A stretch of DNA of 64,000 bases from Mycolicibacterium sp. MU0053 (GCF_963378095.1 NZ_OY726397.1:3844001-3908000), one strand, 5' to 3'. Shown: positions 8,814 to 20,212, counted from the first letter of the stretch. Notes: generated by a model from the letters alone, not told the origin. Made by a program: numbers and translations.

Positions 8814-8837
8814 CCGGGCTCGACGGCGGGCGGACAC

Positions 8838-10340
8838 TCAGCGTTTGGTGAAAATCGTTCGGTGCCAGTCCTTGTCCGCTACCCCGGTGATGTCGCTCAT
8901 CACGTGTTTGATCGTCAGGTACTCCTCGAAGGAGTAATCGCTCATGTCCTTGCCGAAGCCCGAGGCGCCGACGCCGCCGTGCGGCATCTCGCTGATGATC
9001 GGGATGTGGTCGTTGATCCAGACGCATCCGGCGTCGATCTCCCGGGAGGCCCGCTGGGCGCGGTAGACGTCGCGGGTCCAGGCCGAGGCCGCCAGGCCGT
9101 ATTCGGTGTCGTTGGCCTGCCGCAGTGCGTCGTCGTCGTCGGTGAACGACCGCACCGTCAGCACCGGTCCGAAGATCTCGTCGCGGTAGACCTCGGAATT
9201 CTCGTCGACATCGGCGATCAGGGTCGGCGCGTAGAACGAGCCCGGCAGGTCGGGAACGCTGCCGCCGGTGACGATCCGACCGCCCTGGCCCGGGGCGCGC
9301 GCCACCATGCCCGCGACCTTGTCCCGGTGGGCCGTCGAGATCAGGGGCCCGAGGTCGGTATCGGGATCGTGCGGATCTCCGACCACCACCTTGCCCATCA
9401 CCTCGGCCACCCCGGCGACGAAATCGTCGTAGAGTTCGCGCGCCACGATCGCTCGCGTCGCGGCGGTGCAGTCCTGACCGGTGTTGATCAGCGACCCGGC
9501 CACCGCGCCCTGCACCGCGGCGTCGAGGTCGGCGTCGGCGAACACCACGAACGGAGCCTTGCCGCCGAGTTCGAGTTGGGCGCGGTGCCCGTGGACCGCG
9601 GCCGCGGCCATCACCTTGCGGCCCACGGCCGTCGACCCGGTGAAGGTCACGACGTCGACGCCCGGATGCCCGGCCAGCGCGGCGCCGACATCGGTCCCGG
9701 CACCGGTCACCACGTTGAGCGCACCGGCGGGCAGGCCGGCCTCGGCTGCCAGGTGGGCCAGGGTCAGCGTGGTCAGCGGCGTGATCTCGGCAGGCTTGAT
9801 GACCACGGTGCAGCCGGCGGCCAGCGCCGGGATCACCTTCCACACCGCCATCTGCAGCGGATAGTTCCACGGTGTGATGGTGGCGACCACGCCGAGCGCC
9901 TCGCGCCGGATGCTCGAGGTGTGGTCCGCGGAGTACTCGGCGGCGGCCTTGCCTTCCAAACGTCTTGCCGCACCGGCGAAGAACGCGACGTTGTCGATGC
10001 TGCCCGGCAGGTCGAACTCGGTCGCCAGCCGCACCGGTTTACCGGTCTGGCTGACCTCCTCGGCAATGAACAAATCGGCGTTGGCCGCCATCAACTCCGC
10101 CAACTTCCCCAGCACGCCCGCGCGCTCGACCGGGGCGGCCCGGGACCACTCGCGCAGCGCCGCCCGCGCCGCGCCGACCGCGCGATCCACCTCGGCGGTG
10201 GTGGCCATCGCCACGTGTGCGACGACGGACCCGGTGGCCGGGTTCACGACGGGATGGGGCCGCCCGTCCGCGCCGCTCACCGCCCCGTCGATCCAACTGC
10301 CTGCCACTGTCCGGGTCTGGCCGGATGCCGTCGCGGTCAT
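8838..10340 (-). CDS. NAD-dependent aldehyde dehydrogenase, aminobutyraldehyde type
   Basis: This 500-residue aldehyde dehydrogenase has the catalytic cysteine C291 in NTGQDCTAATR, the general base E257 in LELGGK, the nucleotide-fold motif FTGSTAVGR (233-241) and the TPWNYP segment. The GQDCTAA context resembles gamma-aminobutyraldehyde dehydrogenase PatD of E. coli. It is divergent from an AsnC regulator and class III aminotransferase. Together these would convert a diamine such as putrescine to an aminoaldehyde and then to the acid. Substrate specificity is inferred, not shown. ATG 10340 was chosen because the domain starts about ten residues later; an upstream in-frame extension looks non-coding. 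Confidence 0.9.
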   Translation of the reverse strand: MTATASGQTRTVAGSWIDGAVSGADGRPHPVVNPATGSVVAHVAMATTAEVDRAVGAARAALREWSRAAPVERAGVLGKLAELMAANADLFIAEEVSQTGKPVRLATEFDLPGSIDNVAFFAGAARRLEGKAAAEYSADHTSSIRREALGVVATITPWNYPLQMAVWKVIPALAAGCTVVIKPAEITPLTTLTLAHLAAEAGLPAGALNVVTGAGTDVGAALAGHPGVDVVTFTGSTAVGRKVMAAAAVHGHRAQLELGGKAPFVVFADADLDAAVQGAVAGSLINTGQDCTAATRAIVARELYDDFVAGVAEVMGKVVVGDPHDPDTDLGPLISTAHRDKVAGMVARAPGQGGRIVTGGSVPDLPGSFYAPTLIADVDENSEVYRDEIFGPVLTVRSFTDDDDALRQANDTEYGLAASAWTRDVYRAQRASREIDAGCVWINDHIPIISEMPHGGVGASGFGKDMSDYSFEEYLTIKHVMSDITGVADKDWHRTIFTKR

Positions 10341-10475
10341 GCGCCCAACGCTAGTGCACGACGACGCCTCCAGCCCACCGAAGTCGCTACGTAATCGTGC
10401 GACAAAGACGGCCGGAACTTTCGATACTGACCGAATTGGTTGCCCATGACAACTGATTCCGTGCACAATCAACCC
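10341..10475. promoter_or_regulatory. Divergent promoter region between dehydrogenase and AsnC genes
   Basis: This 135-bp divergent gap should hold promoters for the aldehyde dehydrogenase and for the AsnC-aminotransferase operon, and it is the likely binding region of the encoded AsnC-type regulator. Imperfect symmetry is seen around GACAAAG...CTTTCGA (about 10400-10423), but I cannot define an operator with confidence. Confidence 0.35.
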
Positions 10476-10985
10476 ATGTCCGAATCGCCCACCTCATCGT
10501 CTTCCGGGCCGCCGCGCGTGAACGGATCGGTGCCCACCATGCAACTCGACGACCTTTCGAAGGCCATCATCGAGAAGTTGCAGGAGGATGGCCGCCGTTC
10601 CTATGCCGGCATCGGCAAAGCGGTCGGGCTGTCCGAGGCCGCGGTGCGGCAACGCGTCCAACGGCTGGTCGACGCGGGCGTGATGCAGATCGTGGCGGTC
10701 ACCGACCCCATGCAGCTGGGCTTCGCGCGGCAGGCCATGATCGGCATCCGCTGCACCGGCGACACCCGCAGGGTGGCCGAGCAGCTCGCCGCCATCGACG
10801 CGGTCGACTACGTGGTGCTCACCGCCGGATCCTTCGACGCGATCGCCGAGGTGGTCTGCGAGGACGACGACAACCTGCTGGAGCTGCTGAACACCCAGAT
10901 TCGCGCGGTCCCGGGAGTGATCTCCACCGAGACGCTGGTTTATCTGAAACTCGTCAAGCAGCAATACAATTGGGGTACCCGATGA
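10476..10985 (+). CDS. Lrp/AsnC family transcriptional regulator
   Basis: The 169-residue protein has an N-terminal AsnC-type helix-turn-helix (LDDLSKAIIEKLQEDGRRSY, then GLSEAAVRQRVQRLVDAGVM). A RAM ligand-binding domain follows, ending near FDAIAEVVCEDDDNLLELL. Such regulators sense amino acids or amines and control adjacent metabolic genes. ATG 10476 was chosen; an in-frame ATG at 10446 would add ten residues. The stop overlaps the aminotransferase start as ATGA, giving tight translational coupling. It probably controls the divergent aldehyde dehydrogenase gene too. Confidence 0.92.
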   Translation: MSESPTSSSSGPPRVNGSVPTMQLDDLSKAIIEKLQEDGRRSYAGIGKAVGLSEAAVRQRVQRLVDAGVMQIVAVTDPMQLGFARQAMIGIRCTGDTRRVAEQLAAIDAVDYVVLTAGSFDAIAEVVCEDDDNLLELLNTQIRAVPGVISTETLVYLKLVKQQYNWGTR

Positions 10986-12337
10986 CATCACTGTCCGCCA
11001 AGGCCGACCGCCACCTGTGGGGCCACTTCGCCCGCCACGGCGCCGGCATCACACCGCCGATCATCACTCGCGGTGAGGGCGTGCACATCTGGGACGACAC
11101 CGGCAAGCGCTACATCGACGGGCTCTCGGGGCTGTTCGTCGTGCAGGTCGGACACGGTCGCGCCGAGCTCGCCGAGGCCGCGGCCAAACAGGCCGAAACG
11201 CTGGCCTTCTTCCCGCTGTGGAGTTATGCCACCGCCCCCGCGATCGAGCTGGCCGACCGGCTGGCCGGCTACGCACCGGGTGATCTCAACCGGGTGTTCT
11301 TCACCACCGGCGGCGGCGAGGCCGTCGAATCCGCCTGGAAGCTGGCCAAGCAGTACTTCAAGTTGACCGGCAAACCCGGTAAGCACAAGGTGATTTCGCG
11401 TGCGATCGCCTACCACGGCACCCCGCAGGGCGCCCTGGCGATCACCGGCATCCCGGCCTTCAAGGCACCGTTCGAACCGCTGACGCCGGGCGGGTTCCGG
11501 GTGCCCAACACCAACTTCTACCGGGCCCCGGAGCGCTATCACACCGACATCAAGGCGTTTGGGGAGTACTGCGCCGACCGGATCGCCGAGGCCATCGAGT
11601 ACGAGGGCCCCGACACCGTGGCGGCGGTCTTCCTCGAACCGGTGCAGAATGCCGGCGGCTGCTTCCCCCCGCCACCGGGATACTTCGAGCGGGTACGTGC
11701 GATCTGCGACGAGTACGACGTCCTGCTGGTCTCCGACGAGGTGATCTGCGCCTACGGCCGCATCGGGTCGATGTTCGCCTGTGACGACTTCGATTACGTG
11801 CCGGACATCATCACCTGCGCCAAGGGATTGACGTCCGGATACTCGCCGATCGGCGCGATGATCGCCAGCGACCGGCTCTTCGAGCCGTTCCACGACGGCA
11901 AGACCGTGTTCGCCCACGGCTACACCTTCGGCGGCCACCCGGTGTCGTCGGCGGTGGCGCTGGCCAATCTCGACATCTTCGAGCGCGAGGGACTCAACGA
12001 CCACGTCAAGCACATGGCGCCGGCGTTCCGTTCGACGCTGGAGAAGTTGCTCGATCTGCCGATCGTCGGCGATGTGCGCGGCGAGGGGTTCTTCTACGGG
12101 ATCGAACTGGTGAAGGACAAGGGCACCCGCGAGACGTTCGACGACGAGGAGTCCGAGCGGTTGCTGCGCGGGTTCCTCACCCCGGCGTTGTGGGAGGCCG
12201 GGCTGTACTGCCGCGCGGATGATCGCGGCGACCCGGTGGTGCAGCTGGCACCGCCGCTGATCTCGGGGCAGGCCGAGTTCGACGCCATTTACGAAGTCCT
12301 GCACGGGGTACTGACCGAGGCGGCCGGGCGACTGTAG
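10982..12337 (+). CDS. Class III PLP-dependent aminotransferase
   Basis: The 451-residue enzyme of the omega-aminotransferase class (Rv3329 family) carries the PLP lysine K281 in [15 protein letters not shown] and the D252 partner in [12 protein letters not shown]. The [17 protein letters not shown] phosphate-binding region is also present. The family transfers an omega-amino group from diamines, GABA or beta-alanine to pyruvate or 2-oxoglutarate. With the neighbouring permease and aminobutyraldehyde-type dehydrogenase, a polyamine or GABA catabolic role is the best inference. The gene starts within the AsnC stop codon. In M. tuberculosis the same gene sits between sigJ and dacB1; here four additional genes are inserted beside it. 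Confidence 0.9.
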   Translation: MTSLSAKADRHLWGHFARHGAGITPPIITRGEGVHIWDDTGKRYIDGLSGLFVVQVGHGRAELAEAAAKQAETLAFFPLWSYATAPAIELADRLAGYAPGDLNRVFFTTGGGEAVESAWKLAKQYFKLTGKPGKHKVISRAIAYHGTPQGALAITGIPAFKAPFEPLTPGGFRVPNTNFYRAPERYHTDIKAFGEYCADRIAEAIEYEGPDTVAAVFLEPVQNAGGCFPPPPGYFERVRAICDEYDVLLVSDEVICAYGRIGSMFACDDFDYVPDIITCAKGLTSGYSPIGAMIASDRLFEPFHDGKTVFAHGYTFGGHPVSSAVALANLDIFEREGLNDHVKHMAPAFRSTLEKLLDLPIVGDVRGEGFFYGIELVKDKGTRETFDDEESERLLRGFLTPALWEAGLYCRADDRGDPVVQLAPPLISGQAEFDAIYEVLHGVLTEAAGRL

Positions 12338-12434
12338 CGGCACCGGCAGCCGCTGTCACACCCGCAACACAAACCACTTCAGTCACAGCGCGCCTCCACG
12401 AACCGGGCGGCTGTCGGGCTTAATCTGCACCCCG

Positions 12435-13661
12435 ATGGCCAGAACACGAATCACCGGCGTGGGTGCGTTGCTGCGGGGCACCGCCCTGGCGGCCGCACTG
12501 CTCTTGGGCGCCGCACCCGCGGTGGCGGTCGCCGACCCCGGCAGCGGCCCGGCCTGCCCCTACCGGGTGCACACCCCGCCGGCCGTCGACGCCTCCGAGG
12601 TGCCCAGACCCGGGCAGGCGCCGCCGCCCCCGCTGCCCGTTCCGGTCAAGCCGGTCGGCGGCGACGCGCTCGGCAGCTGCGGTCTGGTCACCGCCCCCGA
12701 TACCGCACCGGTGCCCGAGGACGTGTCGGCCGAGGCCTGGCTGGTGGCCGACCTCGACACCGGCGACGTGATCGCCGCCAAGGATCCGCACGGCCGGCAC
12801 CGGCCCGCCTCGATCGTCAAGGTGCTCACGGCCATGGCCGCGCTCGACGAACTCAACCTCAACAAGCGCGTGCCGGGCACACAGGACGATGCCAATCAGG
12901 AGGGCACCCGCGTCGGGGTGGCCCCCGGCGGCCTGTACACCATCAACGACCTGCTGCACGGCCTGATGATGCACTCCGGCAACGACGCCGCCCACGCGCT
13001 GGCCGTGCAACTCGGCGGGATGGATCCCGCCCTCGGCAAGCTCAACACCCTGGCCAGCAAGCTGGGCGGCCGCGACACCCGGGCGGCGACGCCGTCCGGG
13101 CTGGACGGCCCCGGGATGAGCACCTCGGTCTACGACATGGCCCTGTTCTACCGATACGCCTGGGACAACCCCACTTTCGCAGAGATCGTGGCAACCAAGA
13201 CCTACGACTTCCCGGGCCGCGACGGCAACCCGCCGTACGAGATCTACAACGACAACAAGCTGCTGGAGAACTATCCCGGCGCCCTCGGCGGCAAGACCGG
13301 CTACACCGACGACGCCGGGCAGACCTTCGTCGGCGCCGCCGAACGCGACGGCCGCCGGCTCGTGGCGGTGCTGATGCGCGGGTCCCGGGTCCCCATCGCG
13401 CCCTGGGAGCAGGCCGCCCGCCTCCTCGACTACGGCTTCGGGACCCCGCCCGGCACCCAGGTGGGCACCCTGGTGGACCCCGACCCCGCGCTGTCGACAC
13501 CCAAGCGCGCCGCGGACGCGGCGGTCGCGGCCCACGCGGCGGGCGTGCTGCCCGAGGCAGACAGCGCCCCGGTCCGGGTCGGGGTCGCGGTGGTCGGCAG
13601 CATCATCGTGTTCGGGTTGATCATGGCCGCCCGGTCGATGAACCGCAGGCCGCAGTACTGA
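12435..13661 (+). CDS. dacB1: D-alanyl-D-alanine carboxypeptidase DacB1
   Basis: The 408-residue low-molecular-weight penicillin-binding protein trims the terminal D-alanine from peptidoglycan stem peptides at the outer face of the membrane. An N-terminal signal sequence (about residues 1-33, ending AVAVADP) is followed by a proline-rich spacer. The catalytic motifs are S126-x-x-K129, S181-G-N183 and K287-T-G289. A C-terminal membrane anchor spans about residues 380-400 and ends in a short basic tail. The order aminotransferase-dacB1 equals Rv3329-Rv3330. A 97-bp gap separates it from the upstream gene, so it probably has its own promoter. Confidence 0.95.
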   Translation: MARTRITGVGALLRGTALAAALLLGAAPAVAVADPGSGPACPYRVHTPPAVDASEVPRPGQAPPPPLPVPVKPVGGDALGSCGLVTAPDTAPVPEDVSAEAWLVADLDTGDVIAAKDPHGRHRPASIVKVLTAMAALDELNLNKRVPGTQDDANQEGTRVGVAPGGLYTINDLLHGLMMHSGNDAAHALAVQLGGMDPALGKLNTLASKLGGRDTRAATPSGLDGPGMSTSVYDMALFYRYAWDNPTFAEIVATKTYDFPGRDGNPPYEIYNDNKLLENYPGALGGKTGYTDDAGQTFVGAAERDGRRLVAVLMRGSRVPIAPWEQAARLLDYGFGTPPGTQVGTLVDPDPALSTPKRAADAAVAAHAAGVLPEADSAPVRVGVAVVGSIIVFGLIMAARSMNRRPQY

Positions 13662-13670
13662 CAGCGGGGC

Positions 13671-14003
13671 TCACCACGGCCCGATGACGTGCTCGAGCAC
13701 CGCCAGCGCCACGGCGGCGAGGACGGCGAGCGCAGACCCCGCGACGAGCGTCCACGCGGTCACCCGCTCGGCACGCGCGCGGGCCAACAGCGCGCCCGCG
13801 ACCGCACCCGCCGCCCCGAGCACCACGATTCCACCGACGGCCAGATAGAACAGCGCGGCCAGCGCGGCCGTCGGCGCGGCGGCGAACCCGCTGACGTAGC
13901 CGTGGAACGGCACCGGGAACCGGTACAGCGCGGCGACGAGTCCAGCTGCCGGTGGCGCGCCCAGCACCGCCGCGGCGGCACCCAGCAGGCTGTGACGGAT
14001 CAT
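13671..14003 (-). CDS. Small hypothetical membrane protein
   Basis: A protein of about 110 residues with four hydrophobic stretches and a final segment ending HVIGPW. I do not recognise a named family. Its composition (alanine-, valine- and glycine-rich helices separated by short polar loops) is that of a real polytopic membrane protein rather than an antisense shadow. The start is ATG at 14003 or GTG two codons upstream at 14009. It converges on dacB1 with a ten-base gap and is divergent from the flavin oxidoreductase gene. Confidence 0.65.
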   Translation of the reverse strand: MIRHSLLGAAAAVLGAPPAAGLVAALYRFPVPFHGYVSGFAAAPTAALAALFYLAVGGIVVLGAAGAVAGALLARARAERVTAWTLVAGSALAVLAAVALAVLEHVIGPW

Positions 14004-14053
14004 GTCCACGCACCCTAGCGGCCGGACCGGGAAATCCTGGGCTACGTTGATGC

Positions 14054-15295
14054 ATGGTCCAGATCTCGGATCCGCTGATCCTGCCCTGCGGCACCGTGTT
14101 GCCCAACCGCATCGCCAAGGCCGCCATGAGCGAACAACTCGCCAACCGCAGGCACGCGCCCGACCATCGGCTCCGCGAACTGTACGGCCGCTGGTCCAAG
14201 TCCGGTGCGGGACTGCTGATCACGGGCAACGTGATGATCGAACCCGGCGCGGTCAGCGAACCACGCCAGGCCGTCCTCGACAGCGCAGAGCACCTGGCGG
14301 CCTTCGCGCGGTGGGCGCGGGCGGCCACCGACAACGCCACCGGCGTCTGGATGCAGATCAACCACGCGGGCCGGCAGATCCCGCGGTACCTGCGCCGCCG
14401 GCCGACGGCGCCGTCGGCGGTGCCGATGTCCGGCGGCCTGGGCATGTACGGCTTGCCGCGCGAGCTCTCCGCCGCCGAGATCACCGACCTGATCGCCGGT
14501 TTCGCGAACACGGCGCAGTTGGCGATCCGGGCCGGCTTCACCGGCATCGAGATCCACGCCGCACACGGGTACCTGATCAGCCAGTTCCTGTCACCGGCGA
14601 CCAACACCCGCACCGACGAATGGGGCGGATCACCCGAGCGCCGCCGCCGCTTCCTGCTGGCGGTCGTCGAGGCGGTCCGCGCCGCGATCGGGCCCGACGT
14701 ACCGCTGGGGGTGAAGATCAACTCGGCGGACTTTCAACGCGGCGGCTTCTCCGAGGACGAGTCGCTGGCCGCGCTGGAAGCACTCGGCGCCCTGGGAAAA
14801 ACCCATCTCGACTTGGTCGAGATCTCGGGCGGCACCTTCGAATCCGGCGCCATGGTCGGCCTCGCCGAGCAGCCGACCCGCGCCAGCACCCGCGCCCGGG
14901 AGGCCTACTTCCTGCGGTTCGCCGAACGGGCTCGCGAGCGCATCTCCACCCCGATCATGCTGACCGGCGGGTTTCGCAGCCGCGCGGGCATGCAGGCGGC
15001 GCTCGATGCCGGGGTGAACGTCATCGGGCTGGCCCGGCCGATGGCCCTGGCGCCGGAGTTCCCCCGACGGCTGCTCGACGGCACCGGCGCCGACTTCGAT
15101 CAGGGGGCCGAGAGCGGCGCGCGGCGCGGGCCGGTGTTCCTGCGCGCCGCCGCCGATGTCATGTGGCACACCGAACAGCTCGGCCGGATCGCGCGCCGCC
15201 GTGAGCCCGATCCACGCAGCAACGCCACCGCGAGCCTGGCCCGGATGCTGGCCGGGCACGGCGTGTCCGCACTGGCGTGCCGGCTCTCGCGCTGA
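14054..15295 (+). CDS. NADH:flavin oxidoreductase, old yellow enzyme family
   Basis: This 413-residue FMN-dependent TIM-barrel ene-reductase has the NRIAKAAMSEQLA N-terminal FMN-binding segment, the MQINHAGRQ strand, FTGIEIHAAHGYLISQFLSP with the substrate-binding H-x-x-H-type region, and the TNTRTDEWGG motif. It ends after the barrel with no Fe-S or FAD domain, so it resembles single-domain OYE proteins rather than dienoyl-CoA reductase. A second, divergent family member lies at 25064-26245. It converges on the nitronate monooxygenase-like gene with a five-base gap. The physiological substrate is unknown. Confidence 0.88.
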   Translation: MVQISDPLILPCGTVLPNRIAKAAMSEQLANRRHAPDHRLRELYGRWSKSGAGLLITGNVMIEPGAVSEPRQAVLDSAEHLAAFARWARAATDNATGVWMQINHAGRQIPRYLRRRPTAPSAVPMSGGLGMYGLPRELSAAEITDLIAGFANTAQLAIRAGFTGIEIHAAHGYLISQFLSPATNTRTDEWGGSPERRRRFLLAVVEAVRAAIGPDVPLGVKINSADFQRGGFSEDESLAALEALGALGKTHLDLVEISGGTFESGAMVGLAEQPTRASTRAREAYFLRFAERARERISTPIMLTGGFRSRAGMQAALDAGVNVIGLARPMALAPEFPRRLLDGTGADFDQGAESGARRGPVFLRAAADVMWHTEQLGRIARRREPDPRSNATASLARMLAGHGVSALACRLSR

Positions 15296-15300
15296 GCGCT

Positions 15301-16164
15301 CTATTCGGCGGGGCCCCAGTTGCGCAGCAGCGCCTCGGCGCCCTCGCACAGCGCGCCCACCACGGCGGCCGCCGGGGCCGGGCGGCGCACCGATCCCACG
15401 CCCTGCCCGGCGTTGACCGGCGATCCGCGCAGTACCCGCTCGGGAAGGTGTGGGGGCCAACGGTATCCGGCGGCGATGTCGTACTGCCGGGTCAACTCGG
15501 TGGCGTCGCCCGCAGCGGTAAGCAGCGCTTCGCGCGCGGAGGCCGACGTCAACGCCTCGGCGCAGGCCGCGAAGGCGGTGCCCACCCACGCCCCCGCTGC
15601 GCCGGCCGCCAGCACCGCGGCCACCGCGCGCGGTGTCGCGATTCCGCCCGCGGCCAGCACCGGCGCGTCGACGACGTCGAGCACCTCGGCCAGCAGCGGC
15701 AGGGTGCCCACCGCCGGCTCGCCGTGCCCGCCGCCCTCGGCGCCGCGCGCCACGACGACGTCCACGCCGGCGGCCACGGCGTCGCGGGCACCGGCGACGG
15801 TGGCCACCTGGCTCGCCGTCGGAACCCCGGCCGCCTGGGCCGCCCGCACCCAGGTCCAGTCATCGCCGAAACTGACGCACAGCAACGTGGGCCGCGCGGC
15901 CAGCGCGACCTCGAGCAGTTCCGGTTCGGCCGCCATCACCCAGTGCACCAACCCGATGCCGAACGGCCGGTCCAGCCCGTCGAGCTGGGCCACCTCGGCG
16001 CGCAGCGACGCGGCCGTCGCCGAGCTGCCCATCCCGATCATGCCGAGCCCGCCGGCGCGCGAGACCGCCGCGGCCAGCCGGCCGCCGGCCGCACCTCCCA
16101 TCGGGGCGTTGACAATCGGCGCGTCCAGACCAAGCGCCCGCGACCAGGGCGTCGCCAGCGCCAT
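15301..16164 (-). CDS. Nitronate monooxygenase (NPD) family flavoprotein
   Basis: The 287-residue TIM-barrel FMN protein belongs to the 2-nitropropane dioxygenase/nitronate monooxygenase family. It has the N-terminal PIVNAPMGGAAGG segment, VVARGAEGGGHGE in the middle, and the phosphate-binding region PVLAAGGIATPRAVAAVLAAGAAGAWVGTAF split across two strands. Catalysis is oxidative denitrification of nitroalkanes, although many members have other flavin-dependent roles. Its ATG overlaps the stop of the upstream YhjD gene by one base, so the two are translationally coupled. Confidence 0.85.
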   Translation of the reverse strand: MALATPWSRALGLDAPIVNAPMGGAAGGRLAAAVSRAGGLGMIGMGSSATAASLRAEVAQLDGLDRPFGIGLVHWVMAAEPELLEVALAARPTLLCVSFGDDWTWVRAAQAAGVPTASQVATVAGARDAVAAGVDVVVARGAEGGGHGEPAVGTLPLLAEVLDVVDAPVLAAGGIATPRAVAAVLAAGAAGAWVGTAFAACAEALTSASAREALLTAAGDATELTRQYDIAAGYRWPPHLPERVLRGSPVNAGQGVGSVRRPAPAAAVVGALCEGAEALLRNWGPAE

Positions 16165-17210
16165 CAGCGCTCCGGCTTACGCTGCAGCAGCCGCGAAAGC
16201 CCCAGCGCGCCAAAGGCTCCCACGACGGCGGCCAGCGCCGCCTGCTCGGGACCCAGACCCTTGCGGGTGATCACCCGGCTGTTGATCACGGCCGGGGCCG
16301 GCGCCGGGATCACGTCTTCGGTGAGGTTTTCCTTGGCGGTCGCCGCCCAGGCCGTCGCGAACAGCACCAGCCGGGCCGTGATGTAGGCGAACACCATGAG
16401 GCCCAGCACCGGACCGAACGTCGCGCCGGCCGGGCCGGTGACCACCGACTTGAGGTAGATCGAGGCCACCTGCTTGAAGATCTCGAAACCGACGGCGGCG
16501 ATCAGGCCGGCCCGGACGCTGCTACGCAAAGTGGCCGATTCGCGCGGCAACCGGGCGATGATCCAGGTGAACAACATCCACGACACGACCAGCGCCAGCA
16601 GCGTCGAGGCGATCCACAGCACCGGGCCCAGCACGGTGGCGTCGTGAATGCCCAACCAGCCCAGCACGTTCTCCATCACCGAGGCGTTACCCAACGTGGT
16701 CAACGCGACGGTGATGACGATGGCCACGAACGCCGACAGCAGCGCCGCCAGGTCCGAGAGCTTGGTCCGCAGGAACCCCGGGCGCTCCCCCCGGTACAGA
16801 CCCCACATCTGCGACAGCGCCTCGCGCAGATTTGCCATCCAGCCCAACCCCGCCCAGGCCGCGGTCGCCAGGCCGATCACGCCGACCGAGGTGCGCGAGG
16901 AGATGGCCGAATCCATCAGGTCGATGAGTTGCCCGCCGAGATCACCGCTGACCGTTTGGCGAATGGTGTTCTCGACCTGCTCCAGCAGATCCGGTCGGCT
17001 GGCCAACACGAAGCCGCCCGCGGCGAATCCGATCATGATCAACGGAAACAGCGCGAAGATCGTGAAATAAGTGATGCCGGCGGCGTAGAAGTCGCCCTTG
17101 CTGTCGTTGTAGCGCTGCTGCGCGCGCATCACGTGGTCGAACCAGGGCAGCCGAGCGCGTAGGCGATCGAGGATTCCGGGCTTGGCGTCCGATTCGGCCG
17201 GCTCGGTCAT
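16164..17210 (-). CDS. yhjD: YhjD/YihY family inner membrane protein
   Basis: A 348-residue membrane protein of the YihY/BrkB family, equivalent in position to Rv3335c, next to trpS. A hydrophilic N-terminus of about 45 residues precedes about six membrane segments, starting with GITYFTIFALFPLIMIGFAA. The tail carries a basic C-terminus (LLQRKPER). The E. coli homologue has been linked to lipid export at the inner membrane, but the mycobacterial role is unknown. It lies 16 bases downstream of trpS, in the operon xthA-trpS-yhjD-nitronate monooxygenase. Confidence 0.85.
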   Translation of the reverse strand: MTEPAESDAKPGILDRLRARLPWFDHVMRAQQRYNDSKGDFYAAGITYFTIFALFPLIMIGFAAGGFVLASRPDLLEQVENTIRQTVSGDLGGQLIDLMDSAISSRTSVGVIGLATAAWAGLGWMANLREALSQMWGLYRGERPGFLRTKLSDLAALLSAFVAIVITVALTTLGNASVMENVLGWLGIHDATVLGPVLWIASTLLALVVSWMLFTWIIARLPRESATLRSSVRAGLIAAVGFEIFKQVASIYLKSVVTGPAGATFGPVLGLMVFAYITARLVLFATAWAATAKENLTEDVIPAPAPAVINSRVITRKGLGPEQAALAAVVGAFGALGLSRLLQRKPER

Positions 17211-17226
17211 AGCCTGTGTCCTATTC

Positions 17227-19073
<1,847 letters not shown>

Positions 19074-19122
19074 GAGGCCCCACCCTAACCAACGCGTCGG
19101 ACGCCGCCCGGCCGCAGGCGAG

Positions 19123-19141
19123 CCGGTACCGGGGGTACCGG
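19123..19141. repeat. Perfect inverted repeat CCGGTACC-GGG-GGTACCGG
   Basis: An eight-base perfect inverted repeat with a three-base centre lies in the divergent gap between xthA and the alpha/beta hydrolase gene, ending 20 bases before the hydrolase ATG. The position suits an operator for a dimeric repressor, or a 5' UTR hairpin. No local regulator gene is present. Confidence 0.5.
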
Positions 19142-19161
19142 ATAGTTGCTAAAGTCGGGTC

Positions 19162-20001
19162 ATGACGTTCCGTCGCGCCCCCATTCATCTGGGCACCGGT
19201 GAACCGGTCCTGATGCTGCATCCGTTCCTGTGCTCGCAGCAGGTCTGGTCCACGGTCGGGCAGAAGCTCGCCGAGACCGGGCGCTACGAGGTCTTCGCCC
19301 CGACGATGGTCGGCCACCACGGCGGACCCGACGCCGGGACGTGGTTCTTGAACACCGAACTGCTCGCCGATCACGTCGAACGACAACTCGACGAACTGGG
19401 CTGGGACACCGCCCACATCGTGGGTAATTCGCTGGGCGGCTGGGTCGCGTTCGAGCTGGAACGACGCGGCCGGGCCCGCACCCTGACCGGCATCGCCCCG
19501 GCCGGCGGCTGGACGCAGTGGTCACCGGTCAAGTTCGAGACCGTGGCGAAGTTCATTGCCGGCGGTCCGGTCCTGCTGGCCGCGCGCCTGCTGGGGCCCC
19601 GGATCCTTCGGCTGCCCTTCGCCCGCCGGGTGGCCACGCTGGCGGTCAGCGGTCCCGCCGACGGGCCCACCGACGCCGACCTGGTGGACCTCGTCGCGGA
19701 CGCCACGCACTGCCGCGCCTACTTCGCGCTGCTGGTCAAGACCCTGATGTTGCCGGGACTGCTGGAGCTTTCCGAGATCGAGGTCCCGACCCACCTGGTG
19801 GTCTGCGAGAAGGACCGGGTCTTCCCCGCCGTGCGCGGCCACCGGCACTTCCTCGACAATCTGCCCCCCACCTCGCGCACCACCCGCCTCGACGGGGTCG
19901 GACACATCCCGATGCTGGAGGCTCCGGACCTCGTCGCGGACCTGCTGATCGCCTTCCTCGACGAGCACTCCGCGCCGGGCCCCGAACAGCGCCGGGCCTG
20001 A
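19162..20001 (+). CDS. Alpha/beta hydrolase
   Basis: This 279-residue alpha/beta hydrolase has the nucleophile elbow GNS90LGG, a likely acidic residue in CEKDRVFP and the catalytic histidine in GVGHIPMLEAP near the C-terminus. It starts at MTFRRAPIHL and lacks a signal peptide. The position upstream of metC corresponds to Rv3337/Rv3338, which I recall as two shorter neighbouring genes in M. tuberculosis. Here the gene is a single intact reading frame. The substrate is unknown; the fold covers esterases, lipases and epoxide hydrolases. Confidence 0.88.
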   Translation: MTFRRAPIHLGTGEPVLMLHPFLCSQQVWSTVGQKLAETGRYEVFAPTMVGHHGGPDAGTWFLNTELLADHVERQLDELGWDTAHIVGNSLGGWVAFELERRGRARTLTGIAPAGGWTQWSPVKFETVAKFIAGGPVLLAARLLGPRILRLPFARRVATLAVSGPADGPTDADLVDLVADATHCRAYFALLVKTLMLPGLLELSEIEVPTHLVVCEKDRVFPAVRGHRHFLDNLPPTSRTTRLDGVGHIPMLEAPDLVADLLIAFLDEHSAPGPEQRRA

Positions 20002-20064
20002 CCCCACCGGACGTTTCGCGGGTGGCTGAAGCGTGCCTGCTGGCCGACACTCGGTCGGTTGGGA

Positions 20065-20070
20065 TATTCT
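20065..20070 (+). promoter_or_regulatory. -10 element (TATTCT) of the met operon
   Basis: TATTCT sits seven bases upstream of the first base of the SAM-IV aptamer at 20078, the spacing expected for transcription to begin at or just before the aptamer. No strong -35 hexamer is visible. The assignment rests mainly on this spacing. Confidence 0.55.
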
Positions 20071-20077
20071 GCGTATC

Positions 20078-20212
20078 GGTCATGAGTGCCAGCAACAAGC
20101 CCCGGCTTGCTGGCCGGCAACCCTCCAACCGCGGTGGGGTGCCCCGGGTGATGACCAGGTTGAGTAGTCACTGGACCAACCATCCAGTGGGTTACACGGC
20201 AAGCGCGGGTCC
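20078..20212 (+). ncRNA. SAM-IV riboswitch
   Basis: The segment reads almost identically to the mycobacterial SAM-IV aptamer: GGTCATGAGTGCCAGC at the start, CCGGCTTGCTGGCCGGCAAC and CTCCAACCGCGGTGGGGTGC in the core, GATGACCAGG closing the first helix, and GGCAAGCGCGGGTC as the 3' pseudoknot strand. The variable peripheral stem (GTCACTGGACCA...TCCAGTGGGTTAC region) is longer than in the copy I remember. SAM-IV binds S-adenosylmethionine and represses downstream genes. Here it precedes metY-metX, so high SAM should shut off methionine synthesis. The ligand-responsive structure probably acts on translation, because no oligo-U terminator follows the aptamer. Confidence 0.95.

Noticed and set aside
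12338..12434. A second TGTCACA upstream of dacB1 as an ECF41 promoter
   Set aside because: TGTCACA is present, but no CGTC follows at about 16 bases, so the pair is incomplete.
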